Source: a virus. Taken from it: a stretch of DNA of 64,000 bases. Each line of letters starts with the position of its first letter. Position 1 is the first letter of the stretch. The stretch spans positions 1 through 64,000 of IMG/VR virus record IMGVR_UViG_3300025645_000061; one strand, given 5' to 3'. Positions 16,630 to 25,823 of the stretch are shown piece by piece. The notes under the pieces are model-generated. The model searched no databases and was not told the origin of the DNA. It was given only the letters and a program-made list of their open reading frames with translations. Made by a program: the position numbers and the translations under genes.

Positions 16630-17661
16630 ATGTCTAATATCGTTACTCTAGGTGACTACAATAAGTTCACCGACCTTACAGATGCAATTCAGTTTGTCCC
16701 TAATAAGTGGACTCGTATTGGTGATCTTGGTCTGTTTACTCCCCGTGGTACATCTCAACTGTCCGTGACCTTTGACCGTGTAGATGGAAAATTGTCTGCT
16801 CTGGAAGCTCGTCAACGTGGTGTTAACCCTCAATATGGTTCTAACGAAATCGTTAAAACTTTCAGCTATGCAACTGCATACTTCCCAGCTAACGATAAAG
16901 TAGCTCCTGAAGATATCCAAGGTCGTCGTCGCCCCGGTGCTGCCGATCAAACAGATATGGTTACTGAAGCTGTTGCTCGTAAACTAGAAAACCTTCGTAT
17001 GGCTCACGCACAAACTCGTGAATATATGGAAATGCAAGCACTGAAAGGTCTTGTTAGCTCTCCAGATGGTACTGTTTTTGCTGATCTGTACACTGACTTC
17101 GGTTTCACTCAAAAGTCTGTTGACTTCTTGCTTGGTACTGCTACTACAGACGTTGATGCTAAAATCCGTGAAATGATTCGTCATATCGAAGATAACGCAT
17201 TCTCTGGTGGCTCTATCGGTGGTATCCGTGTATTGGTTTCTCAAGAATTCTTTGATAAACTGATTGGTCACGCTAACGTTCGTGAAGCCTACACTCACTA
17301 CCAAGCTAACAACCAAGTTGGTGGTGGTCAAGTTCTTCGTGATGACCTTCGTCGTAGCTTTGCTCACCAAGGTGTAATCTTTGAAGAATACCGTGGTTCT
17401 ATCACTAAGATGGATGGCACAGTTGAGCGTATGATTACTGCTCAAGAAGGACACGCTTTCCCTACTGGTGCTGAAGGTATGTTTGAAACATGGTTTAGCC
17501 CTGCTCACCACATGGATTATGTTAACACTGTTGGTGAAGAAGTTTACGCATGGTCTATCCCTGCTGTAGATGGTAGCGGTATTGAGATTTACTCTCAGTC
17601 TGCTCCACTTCCTTTGTGCAAACGCCCACAAGCTCTGGTTAAAGTTCTTACTTCTAACTAA
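16630..17661 (+). CDS. major capsid protein (lambda gpE-like)
   Basis: 343 residues, about the length of the lambda E family. Recognisable stretches: VPNKWTRIGDLGLFTPRGTS near the N-terminus, the EDIQGRRRPGA loop and a C-terminal SQSAPLPLCKRPQALVKVL. It forms the icosahedral shell decorated by the gpD-like protein upstream. Strong expression is suggested by its codon bias and the terminator directly after it. A strong AAGGAAAAT-type ribosome-binding site precedes the ATG. Confidence 0.92.
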   Translation: MSNIVTLGDYNKFTDLTDAIQFVPNKWTRIGDLGLFTPRGTSQLSVTFDRVDGKLSALEARQRGVNPQYGSNEIVKTFSYATAYFPANDKVAPEDIQGRRRPGAADQTDMVTEAVARKLENLRMAHAQTREYMEMQALKGLVSSPDGTVFADLYTDFGFTQKSVDFLLGTATTDVDAKIREMIRHIEDNAFSGGSIGGIRVLVSQEFFDKLIGHANVREAYTHYQANNQVGGGQVLRDDLRRSFAHQGVIFEEYRGSITKMDGTVERMITAQEGHAFPTGAEGMFETWFSPAHHMDYVNTVGEEVYAWSIPAVDGSGIEIYSQSAPLPLCKRPQALVKVLTSN

Positions 17662-17677
17662 GAGTTATAAGATACGG

Positions 17678-17706
17678 GGGGCATTAAGTTGCCCCTTTTA
17701 TTTTTA
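17678..17706 (+). terminator. rho-independent terminator after the capsid gene
   Basis: GGGGC (17678-17682), an 8-base loop, GCCCC (17691-17695), then a T-rich tract. It would separate abundant head transcripts from the tail genes. Confidence 0.85.
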
Positions 17707-17727
17707 TGTTTTTACTAAGAGGATAAT

Positions 17728-18201
17728 ATGGCTTTTCCACAAGATAGTTTAGACCCAGCAACAAATGCTGTGGACAGAGTAAGACTCTTAGTAGGGGATG
17801 TTGATCCCGGTGATGTTGAGTTTGTAGAACAGCTTTACATTTACTTCTTAGATAGTAATGCACAAGATGAAAACCTTTCGGCTATACAAGCTCTTAAAGC
17901 TCTTGTAGCTAAATACGCAAAGGCAATGGATGAAGTTGTAGGTGATGTACAAATCACCCTTAAACAGCGTTATGAAGGCTACAAAGACCTTCTAGATACT
18001 TACCTTAAAGACCCTGCTTTCGGATTCTTAGGGACTATTCAACCTTATGCTGGTGGATTAAGTTACTCTGAAGGAAGAACAGATCAATTAAATACAGATT
18101 TAAGAGGTGTATCATTCTCAGTTGGGTCTTCTAAAAATAGAGGACAGCTTGGTTATGATGCAGCTTACTACAAAAGTAATAATGGTTTGTTTGAAATCTG
18201 A
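17728..18201 (+). CDS. head-tail connector/adaptor protein
   Basis: 157 residues beginning MAFPQDSLDPATNAVDRVRLLVGDVDPG, a pattern seen in phage head completion adaptors, followed by helices (IQALKALVAKYAKAMDEVVG) and a loose C-terminal tail. Its position directly after the capsid gene supports assignment as the adaptor ring below the portal. Confidence 0.65.
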   Translation: MAFPQDSLDPATNAVDRVRLLVGDVDPGDVEFVEQLYIYFLDSNAQDENLSAIQALKALVAKYAKAMDEVVGDVQITLKQRYEGYKDLLDTYLKDPAFGFLGTIQPYAGGLSYSEGRTDQLNTDLRGVSFSVGSSKNRGQLGYDAAYYKSNNGLFEI

Positions 18202-18209
18202 GGTTAAAT

Positions 18210-18722
18210 ATGCCATCAATTAGAACAACTGTTAAAGTAAAGATGGATACTAAAAAATTTAAAAAATTTAGTAGTGCTTTTAAAAAACAAAAAGATGTAA
18301 CTGTTAAAGTTGGTCATTTTGGAAGTAAGACACATGGAGAAGGCCCAGAAACAATAGCTGGTGTCTCCCTAATAAACCAACAAGGTAATAGTGAGATTCC
18401 TGCAAGACCTTATATGGAGTACGCATTAAGTAATCCTGAGTTTTTAAAGGCATATAAAAAAGCCTTAGCAAGGATAGCGGTTGGTAAGTCTACAATTACT
18501 AAAGAACTCCCAAAATTAGGTGAGATGCTAAAAGAGATTATGGTTAGAGTTATTCAATTAGCTGGCCCCGGTTTCCAACGTAACTCAGCAGCAACTGTTG
18601 CTAGAAAGGGAGCAGATACCCCTCTTATAGAGACCTCAGAACTAATGGCTGATATTGAAAGCAAGTTAGTTAGAGATACAGGTAATAAACGTAGAACAGG
18701 GTTAAATACGGTGGCTCAATAA
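18210..18722 (+). CDS. neck/tail-completion protein (HK97 gp10-like)
   Basis: 170 residues. It starts with a basic helix (KKFKKFSSAFKKQKDVTVKVG) and has the IPARPYMEYAL segment characteristic of HK97 gp10-type tail-completion proteins. The C-terminus ends in a likely flexible basic tail. It overlaps the next gene by one base (TAATG). Confidence 0.65.
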   Translation: MPSIRTTVKVKMDTKKFKKFSSAFKKQKDVTVKVGHFGSKTHGEGPETIAGVSLINQQGNSEIPARPYMEYALSNPEFLKAYKKALARIAVGKSTITKELPKLGEMLKEIMVRVIQLAGPGFQRNSAATVARKGADTPLIETSELMADIESKLVRDTGNKRRTGLNTVAQ

Positions 18723-19096
18723 TGTCAAGTACCTTACCACAGTTATGTACTCTCTCAGGGCAAACTGTTGATAGAAAACGTAGAGGTGTTTCCACTTATG
18801 TAGGTGGAAGATTAGTAGATGGTACAGACACACTTACCACAGGCTACTTTGCCTCAGTACAACCCCCTAACAGAGACCACATAAATTACATAAATCAATC
18901 CTTAGAAGGGACTAGGACTAAAGCTTGGATATCTGTGTATTGTGAACTTAATACTTTCAGAGAAGCAGACGATAGAAACAACATAAGAGCAGATATCGTT
19001 ATATTCGAAGGAAATGAATACGAAGTTCAAAGAGCAACACATAGAACTGGTAGACACTTAAACCACGATATGATATTAGCTGTGAGGTTAGATTAA
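18722..19096 (+). CDS. head-tail joining (stopper-like) protein
   Basis: 124 residues, mostly beta. GYFASVQPPNRDHINYINQ and ADIVIFEGNEYEVQRATHRT resemble the small barrel-like joining proteins that follow adaptors in tailed phages. It overlaps both neighbours by one base. The assignment is by position and pattern; no catalytic residues are expected. Confidence 0.55.
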   Translation: MSSTLPQLCTLSGQTVDRKRRGVSTYVGGRLVDGTDTLTTGYFASVQPPNRDHINYINQSLEGTRTKAWISVYCELNTFREADDRNNIRADIVIFEGNEYEVQRATHRTGRHLNHDMILAVRLD

Positions 19097-19644
19097 TGGC
19101 TATAGATATTAAAGCTCTAGAAGACAGCGTACAAGCTATCCTAGAGCCTGTAGTACAGGCAATTGATGCAGCAGCTATATTAATTATAGAGCCAAATAAC
19201 GGAATTGTACCTAGTACATCTTACGCCTCAATGAAGACTTTCCCACTAAGTAAAACTGGGTTCTCCATTGTAGGTGACGTAGATGATAATGGGGACATTC
19301 CAGTAAGAGCGGAATATGATATTACTTTCCAATTCTCTTCCTTTGGCCCTAACTCAAAAAACATTATATCAAATTTAAGTTTTGCTATTACGGATAATAT
19401 TATTATTCACGAAAGCTTAACTTCTATAAACCTCTTCCAATTCGATTCACCGATTATTACAGATATACCTGTGTTCGAAAATACAAATTGGGAAGAGAGG
19501 AACCAATCTACAATATCATTTCACTACGCCCATGAAGAACTTGTACACGTTAGTTTAATTGAACAAGTTACTATTGATGGTCTGTACAGAGATATTGCGG
19601 ATAATATTGTATTACAAACTTCCCAAACTATAAACGCCCCTTAA
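19096..19644 (+). CDS. neck/tail terminator protein (LIC_12616-like)
   Basis: 182 residues. It has the layout of the neck terminator family placed before sheath genes: N-terminal helix, YDITFQFSSFGPNSKNIISN core strand and helix, and C-terminal WEERNQSTISFHYAHEELV. It would cap the tail tube and join it to the head. It is coupled to the upstream gene by a one-base overlap. Confidence 0.7.
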   Translation: MAIDIKALEDSVQAILEPVVQAIDAAAILIIEPNNGIVPSTSYASMKTFPLSKTGFSIVGDVDDNGDIPVRAEYDITFQFSSFGPNSKNIISNLSFAITDNIIIHESLTSINLFQFDSPIITDIPVFENTNWEERNQSTISFHYAHEELVHVSLIEQVTIDGLYRDIADNIVLQTSQTINAP

Positions 19645-19656
19645 AGGACAAAATAA

Positions 19657-20988
19657 ATGAGTGATATTGAACAAATCATTGATGTACAGGTATCTCGTGA
19701 ATCTACTGCGGTAACGCAAGCTGGATTTGGAGTTATGATGTTTCTTGATCTACACAAAAGGTTTAATGAAAGAGCCGCAGAATATTCTAACTTAGCAGCT
19801 ATGGTTAGTGCTGGTTTTGAAGTAACAGATAAAGCTTATCTTGCTGCTTCTGTATACTTCGGTCAACCTATTTCCCCTACTAAAATAGTCATTGGTAGAC
19901 AAGCTGCTGCTGACGTACAGGTAATTACTTATCTTGCTGCTGCTGGTGCTGGTGAAGTATACACAGTAACTATAGATGGTGGTAATGGCCCTGAGATCTT
20001 CACATACACATCTACTGGTGTTGAAACAGCAATCGTTGTTGCTGCTGGTATGGAAGCTCTAGTTAATGCCTCTGGTACTTTAGCGGTTACTCACGACGAT
20101 GCTGCTGCTGATGGTACTGCTACACTTACTCCTGATATTGCTCTAGCTCCATATACTCTTAAGCTTTCTAGTAATATTACAGACGCACTAACTACTACTG
20201 AGACTCTTACAGACGCTCTTGGGTTGGTTGATGCGGCTTCTGACTTCTACGGAATATCTACATATACTCACCTTGAAGCTGATATTCTTGAAGTCTCTGC
20301 TTATGCAAACGCTGGTAAATTTATCTACGGATACTCAACAGCTAATGCTACGGACAAGACTACAGCCCTTACAGCTATTGGTGGTCAACTAGAAACTTTA
20401 GCCTATGACCGTTCTTTCGGTACTTGGGATGAAGAAGCTGGTGTTGGTAATAGTGATGCTACTGAGTATCCTGAAGCTGCTTGGATGGGTGATAGGTTCC
20501 CTACTGCACCCGGATCATCTACTTGGATGTTTAAAACTTTAAGTGGTATCTCCGTTGACAACCTTACTACTATAGAGTCCACTAACCTACGCAACAAAAG
20601 TATTAATACTTACGAAACTATTGGCGGTGTCAATATTACTCGTGAAGGTAAAGTTGCTTCTGGTGAATATATTGACGTTATTCGTGGCGTTGATTGGCTT
20701 GAATCTAGAATGGAAGAAAGAATTTATAGTAGGTTTGTAAATCTTCCTAAGATACCTTATACAAATGCTGGTATTGCAATTATCGAAGCTGAAGTTAGAG
20801 CACAATTGCAAGAAGCTATTACAGCAGGGGTTATTGATGGAGAACAAGCTATTATAGTAACTGTTCCTAAGATTTCTCAAATTAGTGTCAACGACAGAGC
20901 TAACAGAATCTTACCAGCTATTACTTTTGAAGCTAAACTTGCTGGTGCAATTCATAAAGCTACTGTACGCGGTACTGTTACAGTATAA
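19657..20988 (+). CDS. contractile tail sheath protein (DUF3383-like)
   Basis: 443 residues. The N-terminal MSDIEQIIDVQVSRESTAVT, the FGVMMFLDLHKRF segment and PTKIVIGRQ are typical of the DUF3383 sheath group. Around 95-185 an inserted Ala/Thr-rich domain (YTVTIDGGNGPEIFTYTSTG) looks like the surface domain found in these sheaths. The C-terminal ~200 residues form the conserved core. It identifies the phage as a myovirus type. It is followed by an elaborate RNA structure before the tube gene. Confidence 0.88.
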   Translation: MSDIEQIIDVQVSRESTAVTQAGFGVMMFLDLHKRFNERAAEYSNLAAMVSAGFEVTDKAYLAASVYFGQPISPTKIVIGRQAAADVQVITYLAAAGAGEVYTVTIDGGNGPEIFTYTSTGVETAIVVAAGMEALVNASGTLAVTHDDAAADGTATLTPDIALAPYTLKLSSNITDALTTTETLTDALGLVDAASDFYGISTYTHLEADILEVSAYANAGKFIYGYSTANATDKTTALTAIGGQLETLAYDRSFGTWDEEAGVGNSDATEYPEAAWMGDRFPTAPGSSTWMFKTLSGISVDNLTTIESTNLRNKSINTYETIGGVNITREGKVASGEYIDVIRGVDWLESRMEERIYSRFVNLPKIPYTNAGIAIIEAEVRAQLQEAITAGVIDGEQAIIVTVPKISQISVNDRANRILPAITFEAKLAGAIHKATVRGTVTV

Positions 20989-20997
20989 CCGATTATT

Positions 20998-21066
20998 GGA
21001 GGTATGCTTTTGTCCTCTCTCGCACCCTCACGGGTATAGGTATGCCTCCTGCCTAAGAGAGAGAGA
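20998..21066 (+). other. predicted RNA pseudoknot between sheath and tube genes
   Basis: Stem 1: GGAGGTATGC (20998-21007) with GTATGCCTCC (21040-21049), two wobble pairs. Inside the loop, ACCC/GGGT forms a small hairpin (21024-21035). Stem 2: CTCTCTC (21015-21021) with GAGAGAG (21057-21063). The order of arms makes an H-type pseudoknot with loops of workable length. There is no T-run, so it is not an ordinary terminator. It may stabilise, process or regulate the sheath-tube mRNA. Confidence 0.5.
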
Positions 21067-21100
21067 CATTTATACTTAATTCATAGAAGGAATAATTATT

Positions 21101-21523
21101 GTGGCAGTAAAAACATATAGCCCTAAAGATATTACAGTTATTGTAGCTGGTACTATCATCACTGGATTTGCAGAGGATACTTTTGTTACACTTGAAAGAG
21201 ATTCAGACGCATTTGTAAAAATTGTAGGTGCTGACGGTGAAGTAGCACGTTCTGCTTCTGCTGATCTATCCGGTACAATCGTCCTAACACTCTTAGGCAC
21301 AAGTAATAGTAACGATATACTCTCTGCACTTTCATCAGCAGATCAACTTTCTTTGTCTGGTGAATTCCCGGTTCTTATTAAAGATGAACTAGGTAATTCT
21401 CTACACACAGCACCTTCCGCTTGGATTCAAAAGACCGCATCCAAAGAATACGCTGCTGAAGTTGGTGATAATGAGTGGACACTACAGTGCTCTGAATTAC
21501 TAGAGTTCGTAGGAAGTAACTAA
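21101..21523 (+). CDS. tail tube protein (DUF3277-like)
   Basis: 140 residues starting at GTG with AGAAGGAAT upstream. The pattern MAVKTYSPKDITVIVAGTII, then VTLERDSDAFVKIVGADGEVARS and EWTLQCSELLEFVGSN, is typical of the small tube proteins that follow DUF3383 sheaths. It forms stacked hexamers inside the sheath and sets tail length with the tape measure. Confidence 0.82.
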   Translation: MAVKTYSPKDITVIVAGTIITGFAEDTFVTLERDSDAFVKIVGADGEVARSASADLSGTIVLTLLGTSNSNDILSALSSADQLSLSGEFPVLIKDELGNSLHTAPSAWIQKTASKEYAAEVGDNEWTLQCSELLEFVGSN

Positions 21524-21654
21524 ATAACACTAAGATAATAATCTGTATAAGGGTAACAGTAAGACACCTCATACAATAAACGTTCTATTTCAGTGATATG
21601 ATCCTTGGTATGATTTAAAAAGGCCAACTTAACCTTATTTGGAGGCAAATACAT

Positions 21655-22047
21655 ATGACAACTATTATAGAAGATAAAGAAGTAACTATAGGCGAATCAG
21701 ATTACAGAATACAACCTTTTCCAGCCTTTAAAGGTCTTACTATACTTAAAAAATTAACAAAAATTTTAGGCCCAAGTATGACAGCCCTAATGGGTAGTTC
21801 TGATGGAGGAGAAGTTGAAGTAGGTAGTCTTGAGAAAGCTATTGAATTGCTTGTAGAGAATTTTGATGGTGACGGAGTGGAAGCTCTTATAAAAGATTTG
21901 ATAGGTTCTGTAACTAAAAACGGAAAACCTATTCAATTTGATATTGAATTTATGGCTGACTACGGAAAACTGTTAAAGCTTGTAGCGGAAGTTGTTAAAC
22001 TTAACTATGCTTCTGTTTTTCAACTAGGCGGTTTTCTCCAAGATTAG
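21655..22047 (+). CDS. tail assembly chaperone, short (zero-frame) form
   Basis: 130 residues (MTTIIEDKEVTIGESDYRIQ) with an all-helical remainder, placed just before the tape measure, as expected for the G-type tail assembly chaperone. It ends LGGFLQD-stop. The reading frame one base back stays open past the stop for 76 more codons (see next entry), so this is the shorter of two products if programmed slippage occurs. Preceded by GGAGG. Confidence 0.8.
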   Translation: MTTIIEDKEVTIGESDYRIQPFPAFKGLTILKKLTKILGPSMTALMGSSDGGEVEVGSLEKAIELLVENFDGDGVEALIKDLIGSVTKNGKPIQFDIEFMADYGKLLKLVAEVVKLNYASVFQLGGFLQD

Positions 22048-22265
22048 AGTCTGAGGGTAAAGAGAAATCGTCGTTACTTCTTAGAATTGAAAAGAAATCA
22101 GAATTAAACTGGTTTATTTGGAGGCCCATTCTAGCTAAAGTTGTTACTCTAGAAGAATTAAAAACCTCGTATACAACCCAAGACTTGTATGACTTACATG
22201 AGGCTTTAGACATTAAACAGGCAATAGAAGAAGCTGCTAGTGAAAAAGCCAAAAAAGCGAAGTAA
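22032..22265 (+). CDS. -1 frame extension of the tail assembly chaperone (G-T fusion)
   Basis: From 22032 the -1 frame reads FSPRLESEGKEKSSLLLRIE and stays open to TAA at 22263-22265. It has no ATG, GTG or upstream ribosome-binding site and only a late TTG, so it is probably translated only by -1 slippage from the chaperone. Overlap of open frames runs from about 22000 to 22047. Candidate slip runs are TTTTT (22016-22020) and TTTT (22032-22035, GGT-TTT-C), where tRNA-Phe can re-pair perfectly. The extension is charged and helical, ending EEAASEKAKKAK, as in other T extensions. Confidence 0.75.
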   Translation, partial: FSPRLESEGKEKSSLLLRIEKKSELNWFIWRPILAKVVTLEELKTSYTTQDLYDLHEALDIKQAIEEAASEKAKKAK

Positions 22266-22289
22266 ATATTATTAATTTAAGAGGTTTTA

Positions 22290-23945
22290 ATGTCTAAGAG
22301 TGTACAAATAGCCAGCGTCTTTACCGCTATTGGCTTCAAAGTTAATAAGAAAGATTTAGACAAGCTTCAAAAACAATTAGTCGACCTCAAAAAACAACTA
22401 ACTAAGTTACAAAGTGTTGCGAAGCTTAATATAAACCCCAACACACAAGGACTGCAATCAGCTCGTAGAGAGCTTATGGGCATTAACAGAGAACTAGCTA
22501 AGATAAAAACTAAAGCGATCAGGGTTAATGTTAACCGTGGTACTACAGGTAGCGGCGTTACAGGTAGTAGAGGATCAACTGCTAGAGGTGTAGCTGGTGG
22601 TGCTTTTGCGGGTAGTGCTTTATCAGATGCAGGGCAGTTTAGTAGGGGGGCTGGGGCGGTAGGTATAGCCGCTTTTGCAGGAGCTGGTATATTCCAAACT
22701 ACAGCTAAGATTGATGCTATTAAAAACGCCTTGGGTGCTGCCGCTGGTGGTGCTGAAGAAGGTGCAAAGCAATTTAAATTTCTAGAAGATACATCTGAAA
22801 GAATTGGTATTAACTTAATTGATAATGCTAGATCCTATCAAAACTTCTTAGCTGCTTCTAACGCTGTAGGTTTTAGTACAGACAATGCTCAGAAATCTTT
22901 TACCGCTACTGCAAGTGCAGCTAGAGTATTAGGTTTGAGTGCTGCGGATACTAATGGTGCTATGAGAGCGATGACTCAGATTCTGTCTAAAGGTACAGTA
23001 CAGGCTGAAGAATTGAGAGGCCAGTTAGGTGAGAGAGTTCCCGGTGCTGTAGGTATGATGGCGAAAGCTGTTGCTGAGATGCAAGGGAAAACTGAAGTTA
23101 CCGTACAAGAACTAGGTAAGATGTTAGAACAAGGGGAAATCATCTCTAAAGATGTTATGCCTTTCTTCTCTAAACAATTACTTAAAATGGCAACTGCCCA
23201 CGGAGCATTAGAACATGCTCAAAAGACTCCACTAGCTAACTTAGAAAGAATGAGGAATTCTTTTGTTAAGTTTCAGGATGCTATTGGTAGATCAAACTTT
23301 GTTTTTGAATTATCTTTATTGTTTCAACAACTATCAACTGGCATGAAAGAATCTACTAAAGAGGGTACTATTCTTGGGGCTGCGCTGGGTATTCTGATGA
23401 ATGTGTTCCAAGCAATAGCTGGGATACTAACAGCATTTCCGGGTTGGCTTAAAGCCCTCTTTGTGATTTGGGGGGCGTTGATGATACCCCTGTTAATTCC
23501 TTTATTGGCTATAGCCGCAGTATTACTTTTAATTGATGACTTTATTAGTCACATGCAAGGTAAAGGTGGTTTCTTTACTGATCTATTAGGTGAGGATGGG
23601 TTCTTTAAATTCATTGATAGATTTAAGTCTGAAATGGAAGGTATTGCTGATGCTTTTTGGGATAGGTGGATAGAAAATCTTACTTGGATTCCAAGAAAAG
23701 GAGCTAAGATAGGTCTAGCCGCAATTAGTGCAATAGCCAACCCTAAACAAGCTTATGATAAAGTCCAAGAATTCAGAGCTAATAGGGAGGCAACTGAAAG
23801 GGGTCTTACTTTATTAGTACCTGAGCAAGGCCCACCAGAGGACACTAGAACAATTTTCCCTGTTGGTGGAAGCCCTGTTGAAGTAATCATCTCCACAACA
23901 GAAGAATTGTCTGCTACCGTTAAAAAATATGATAGAGGAGGTTAG
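22290..23945 (+). CDS. tape measure protein
   Basis: 551 residues. N-terminal coiled coil (KKDLDKLQKQLVDLKKQLTK), a Gly/Ala-rich stretch and the conserved tape-measure core (ARVLGLSAADTNGAMRAMTQ, AEELRGQLGERVPGAVGMMA). Two strong hydrophobic segments lie around 365-415 (FPGWLKALFVIWGALMIPLL). It sets tail length and may help DNA cross the inner membrane. By length this is a fairly short tape measure, implying a short tail. Confidence 0.92.
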   Translation: MSKSVQIASVFTAIGFKVNKKDLDKLQKQLVDLKKQLTKLQSVAKLNINPNTQGLQSARRELMGINRELAKIKTKAIRVNVNRGTTGSGVTGSRGSTARGVAGGAFAGSALSDAGQFSRGAGAVGIAAFAGAGIFQTTAKIDAIKNALGAAAGGAEEGAKQFKFLEDTSERIGINLIDNARSYQNFLAASNAVGFSTDNAQKSFTATASAARVLGLSAADTNGAMRAMTQILSKGTVQAEELRGQLGERVPGAVGMMAKAVAEMQGKTEVTVQELGKMLEQGEIISKDVMPFFSKQLLKMATAHGALEHAQKTPLANLERMRNSFVKFQDAIGRSNFVFELSLLFQQLSTGMKESTKEGTILGAALGILMNVFQAIAGILTAFPGWLKALFVIWGALMIPLLIPLLAIAAVLLLIDDFISHMQGKGGFFTDLLGEDGFFKFIDRFKSEMEGIADAFWDRWIENLTWIPRKGAKIGLAAISAIANPKQAYDKVQEFRANREATERGLTLLVPEQGPPEDTRTIFPVGGSPVEVIISTTEELSATVKKYDRGG

Positions 23946-23947
23946 TC

Positions 23948-24571
23948 TTGGCTGACTTAAGACAGACACTAAACAGACACTCTTTCTTAGAAAGATCAGA
24001 TGGTGTAAAGCTATACTTCGATGCAGTTACTCGTAGAACCGATGCTAAAACTGCAAGAGTATCAAATCATCCAGTAGAGAATGGGTTTATTATTTCCGAC
24101 CATGTACTTGTTGAGAACACTAAGTTGAGTGTAGAGGGGATTATTAGTAATGCTAATAACTCCCTTCTTAACAGAGCGGTGGGTATTATAAGTGACCAAG
24201 AATCAGCTAGACAATTCTTGAACGAAGTTTTTAATGCTAGAAAAGTAGTCACTTTAGTAACTCCAGAAGAAATTTATGATAATTTGATTATAACTTCCCT
24301 ACAATTTACTAAAGATAAACCTACCAGACAAGAAATTAACTTCTCTTTGAGGTTAGAAGAGATTAGAACAGTGGTTTCTAAAACTGCACTTGTCTCTGCT
24401 AAGACAGTGGACGAGAGTATACTAGAAGCTATCCAAAATGAAAATAAATCTGGTAAAGTTACTACTAGTACAGTAACAGGAGATGTAACTGCGCTGAAAA
24501 GAGCTGCAACAACTTTACGAGAAGGTCTTCAAGTTGAAAGATTTTTAGACAATTTACTTGGGAGACCTTAA
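23948..24571 (+). CDS. Dit-like baseplate/distal tail protein
   Basis: 207 residues starting at TTG after GAGGAGG. N-terminal FLERSDGVKLYFDAVTRRTD then VENGFIISDHVLVENTKLSV and KDKPTRQEINFSLRLEEIRT match the small baseplate proteins with a Dit-like N-terminal domain that follow the tape measure. It would form the ring joining tube and hub. Confidence 0.7.
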   Translation: MADLRQTLNRHSFLERSDGVKLYFDAVTRRTDAKTARVSNHPVENGFIISDHVLVENTKLSVEGIISNANNSLLNRAVGIISDQESARQFLNEVFNARKVVTLVTPEEIYDNLIITSLQFTKDKPTRQEINFSLRLEEIRTVVSKTALVSAKTVDESILEAIQNENKSGKVTTSTVTGDVTALKRAATTLREGLQVERFLDNLLGRP

Positions 24572-24580
24572 GGGATACTT

Positions 24581-24919
24581 ATGGCACTAGAAATAGAATT
24601 AAACCCAATAGCTTTTAACACTTTCTCTGTCACTCTAGACGATGAAAACTATGTATTCCAAACTATATGGAGCAGTAGAGGAGATTTTGGAGGTACTTGG
24701 AGACTTAATATTCTAAACGGACAAGAAGAACCTATAGTACGCGGTTTAGCCCTGTACCCAAACAGGGTTCTTAATGGCGAATATTTTTATAATAGATCAC
24801 CAAAAGGTTTCTTGGTGGTTACAAACGACAGTCCCGATAGACCAACCTTCGAGTCACTAGGCTCTACTTTGAGGCTTTTCTATATAACTGAGGAGGAACT
24901 TCATGGGGGTTTTGTATAA
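24581..24919 (+). CDS. baseplate plug-like protein
   Basis: 112 residues, beta-rich. IELNPIAFNTFSVTLDDENY then WRLNILNGQEEPIVRGLALY and LGSTLRLFYITEEEL follow the pattern of a small baseplate protein commonly found between the Dit-like and hub genes (DUF6983-like). Its last 17 bases overlap the hub gene start, so the two are translationally coupled. Confidence 0.6.
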   Translation: MALEIELNPIAFNTFSVTLDDENYVFQTIWSSRGDFGGTWRLNILNGQEEPIVRGLALYPNRVLNGEYFYNRSPKGFLVVTNDSPDRPTFESLGSTLRLFYITEEELHGGFV

Positions 24920-25823
24920 CAGAAGGTACAGTCTGCTTATTGGTGAGACTAAAGCACAAGGGGTCTTAGTTACTACTGAACCCTTAGAAAGTGATACAGC
25001 CTCTGTCAACAATAATGTACTTAATATTGAATTTTCTATCACTAAATCTTATAAAGCTGATGCTAAAAACACAGCTAGGATTACAATTTATAACCTATCA
25101 AATGAAAGTATAGATAAGATTGTAAAAGATAATAAAGTTATACTAAAAGCTGGGTATGAGTTCGACGGGATTAGACCTATATTTTTAGGTCAAGTTGAAA
25201 ACGTTTCCTCAGAAGTTCATGGAGAAGTTGTAAAGACAATAATCAATTGTATAGACGGCTATACTACGATTAGAGAAGGCTTTACAGCAGAAACGTTCAG
25301 CCCCACGACTACAGTAGAAACTATACTAAGAACCATAATTACTCAAGACCTTGGGTTTGCTAATCCAAGAATGAATAACGGTAAGTTAGGCCCAAACACA
25401 GGATTAGCTAAGATTTATCAAGGTGGTTCTGCTAAGGTAGGGGATAGTGCTGAGATAGTATCAAGAATTTGTTCAGATAACTTCCTTACATGGAATATAC
25501 GAGATGGGGAAGTGTTTGTATACCCTGTAGATGGTTCAACAGGGATAGAGGTTCCATTAATTAGTGCAGATTCTGGTATGTTAGGAACCCCCCGTAGAGC
25601 ACAGGACAATTCTAACAAAGCTAAAGACTCAAAAGAATTAAAAGATATTGTTAAGGTAAAAGTTTTACTCCAAGGAGTTTATAATGTCGGGGATTTAGTT
25701 AAAGTTGAATCTCTGTTTACTAATGGATTATACAGGATCAGCAAACTAACACACAAAGGGTCTTATGATGGTACTGATTGGGTAACTGATTTGGAACTAT
25801 CAGAGGGAGTTAAAGTATTATGA
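24903..25823 (+). CDS. baseplate hub protein (gp27/XkdQ-like)
   Basis: 306 residues. NVLNIEFSITKSYKADAKNT and ARITIYNLSNESIDKI, then YEFDGIRPIFLGQVENVSSE, are typical of hub proteins that form the trimer holding the spike. The C-terminal part contains the ISADSGMLGTPRRAQDN segment seen in this group. It overlaps the spike gene by 4 bases (ATGA). Confidence 0.78.
   Translation: MGVLYNRRYSLLIGETKAQGVLVTTEPLESDTASVNNNVLNIEFSITKSYKADAKNTARITIYNLSNESIDKIVKDNKVILKAGYEFDGIRPIFLGQVENVSSEVHGEVVKTIINCIDGYTTIREGFTAETFSPTTTVETILRTIITQDLGFANPRMNNGKLGPNTGLAKIYQGGSAKVGDSAEIVSRICSDNFLTWNIRDGEVFVYPVDGSTGIEVPLISADSGMLGTPRRAQDNSNKAKDSKELKDIVKVKVLLQGVYNVGDLVKVESLFTNGLYRISKLTHKGSYDGTDWVTDLELSEGVKVL

Noticed and set aside
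16648-17631. Long frames opposite the major capsid gene
   Set aside because: Shadows created by strong codon bias of the capsid gene; no ribosome-binding site or recognisable protein.
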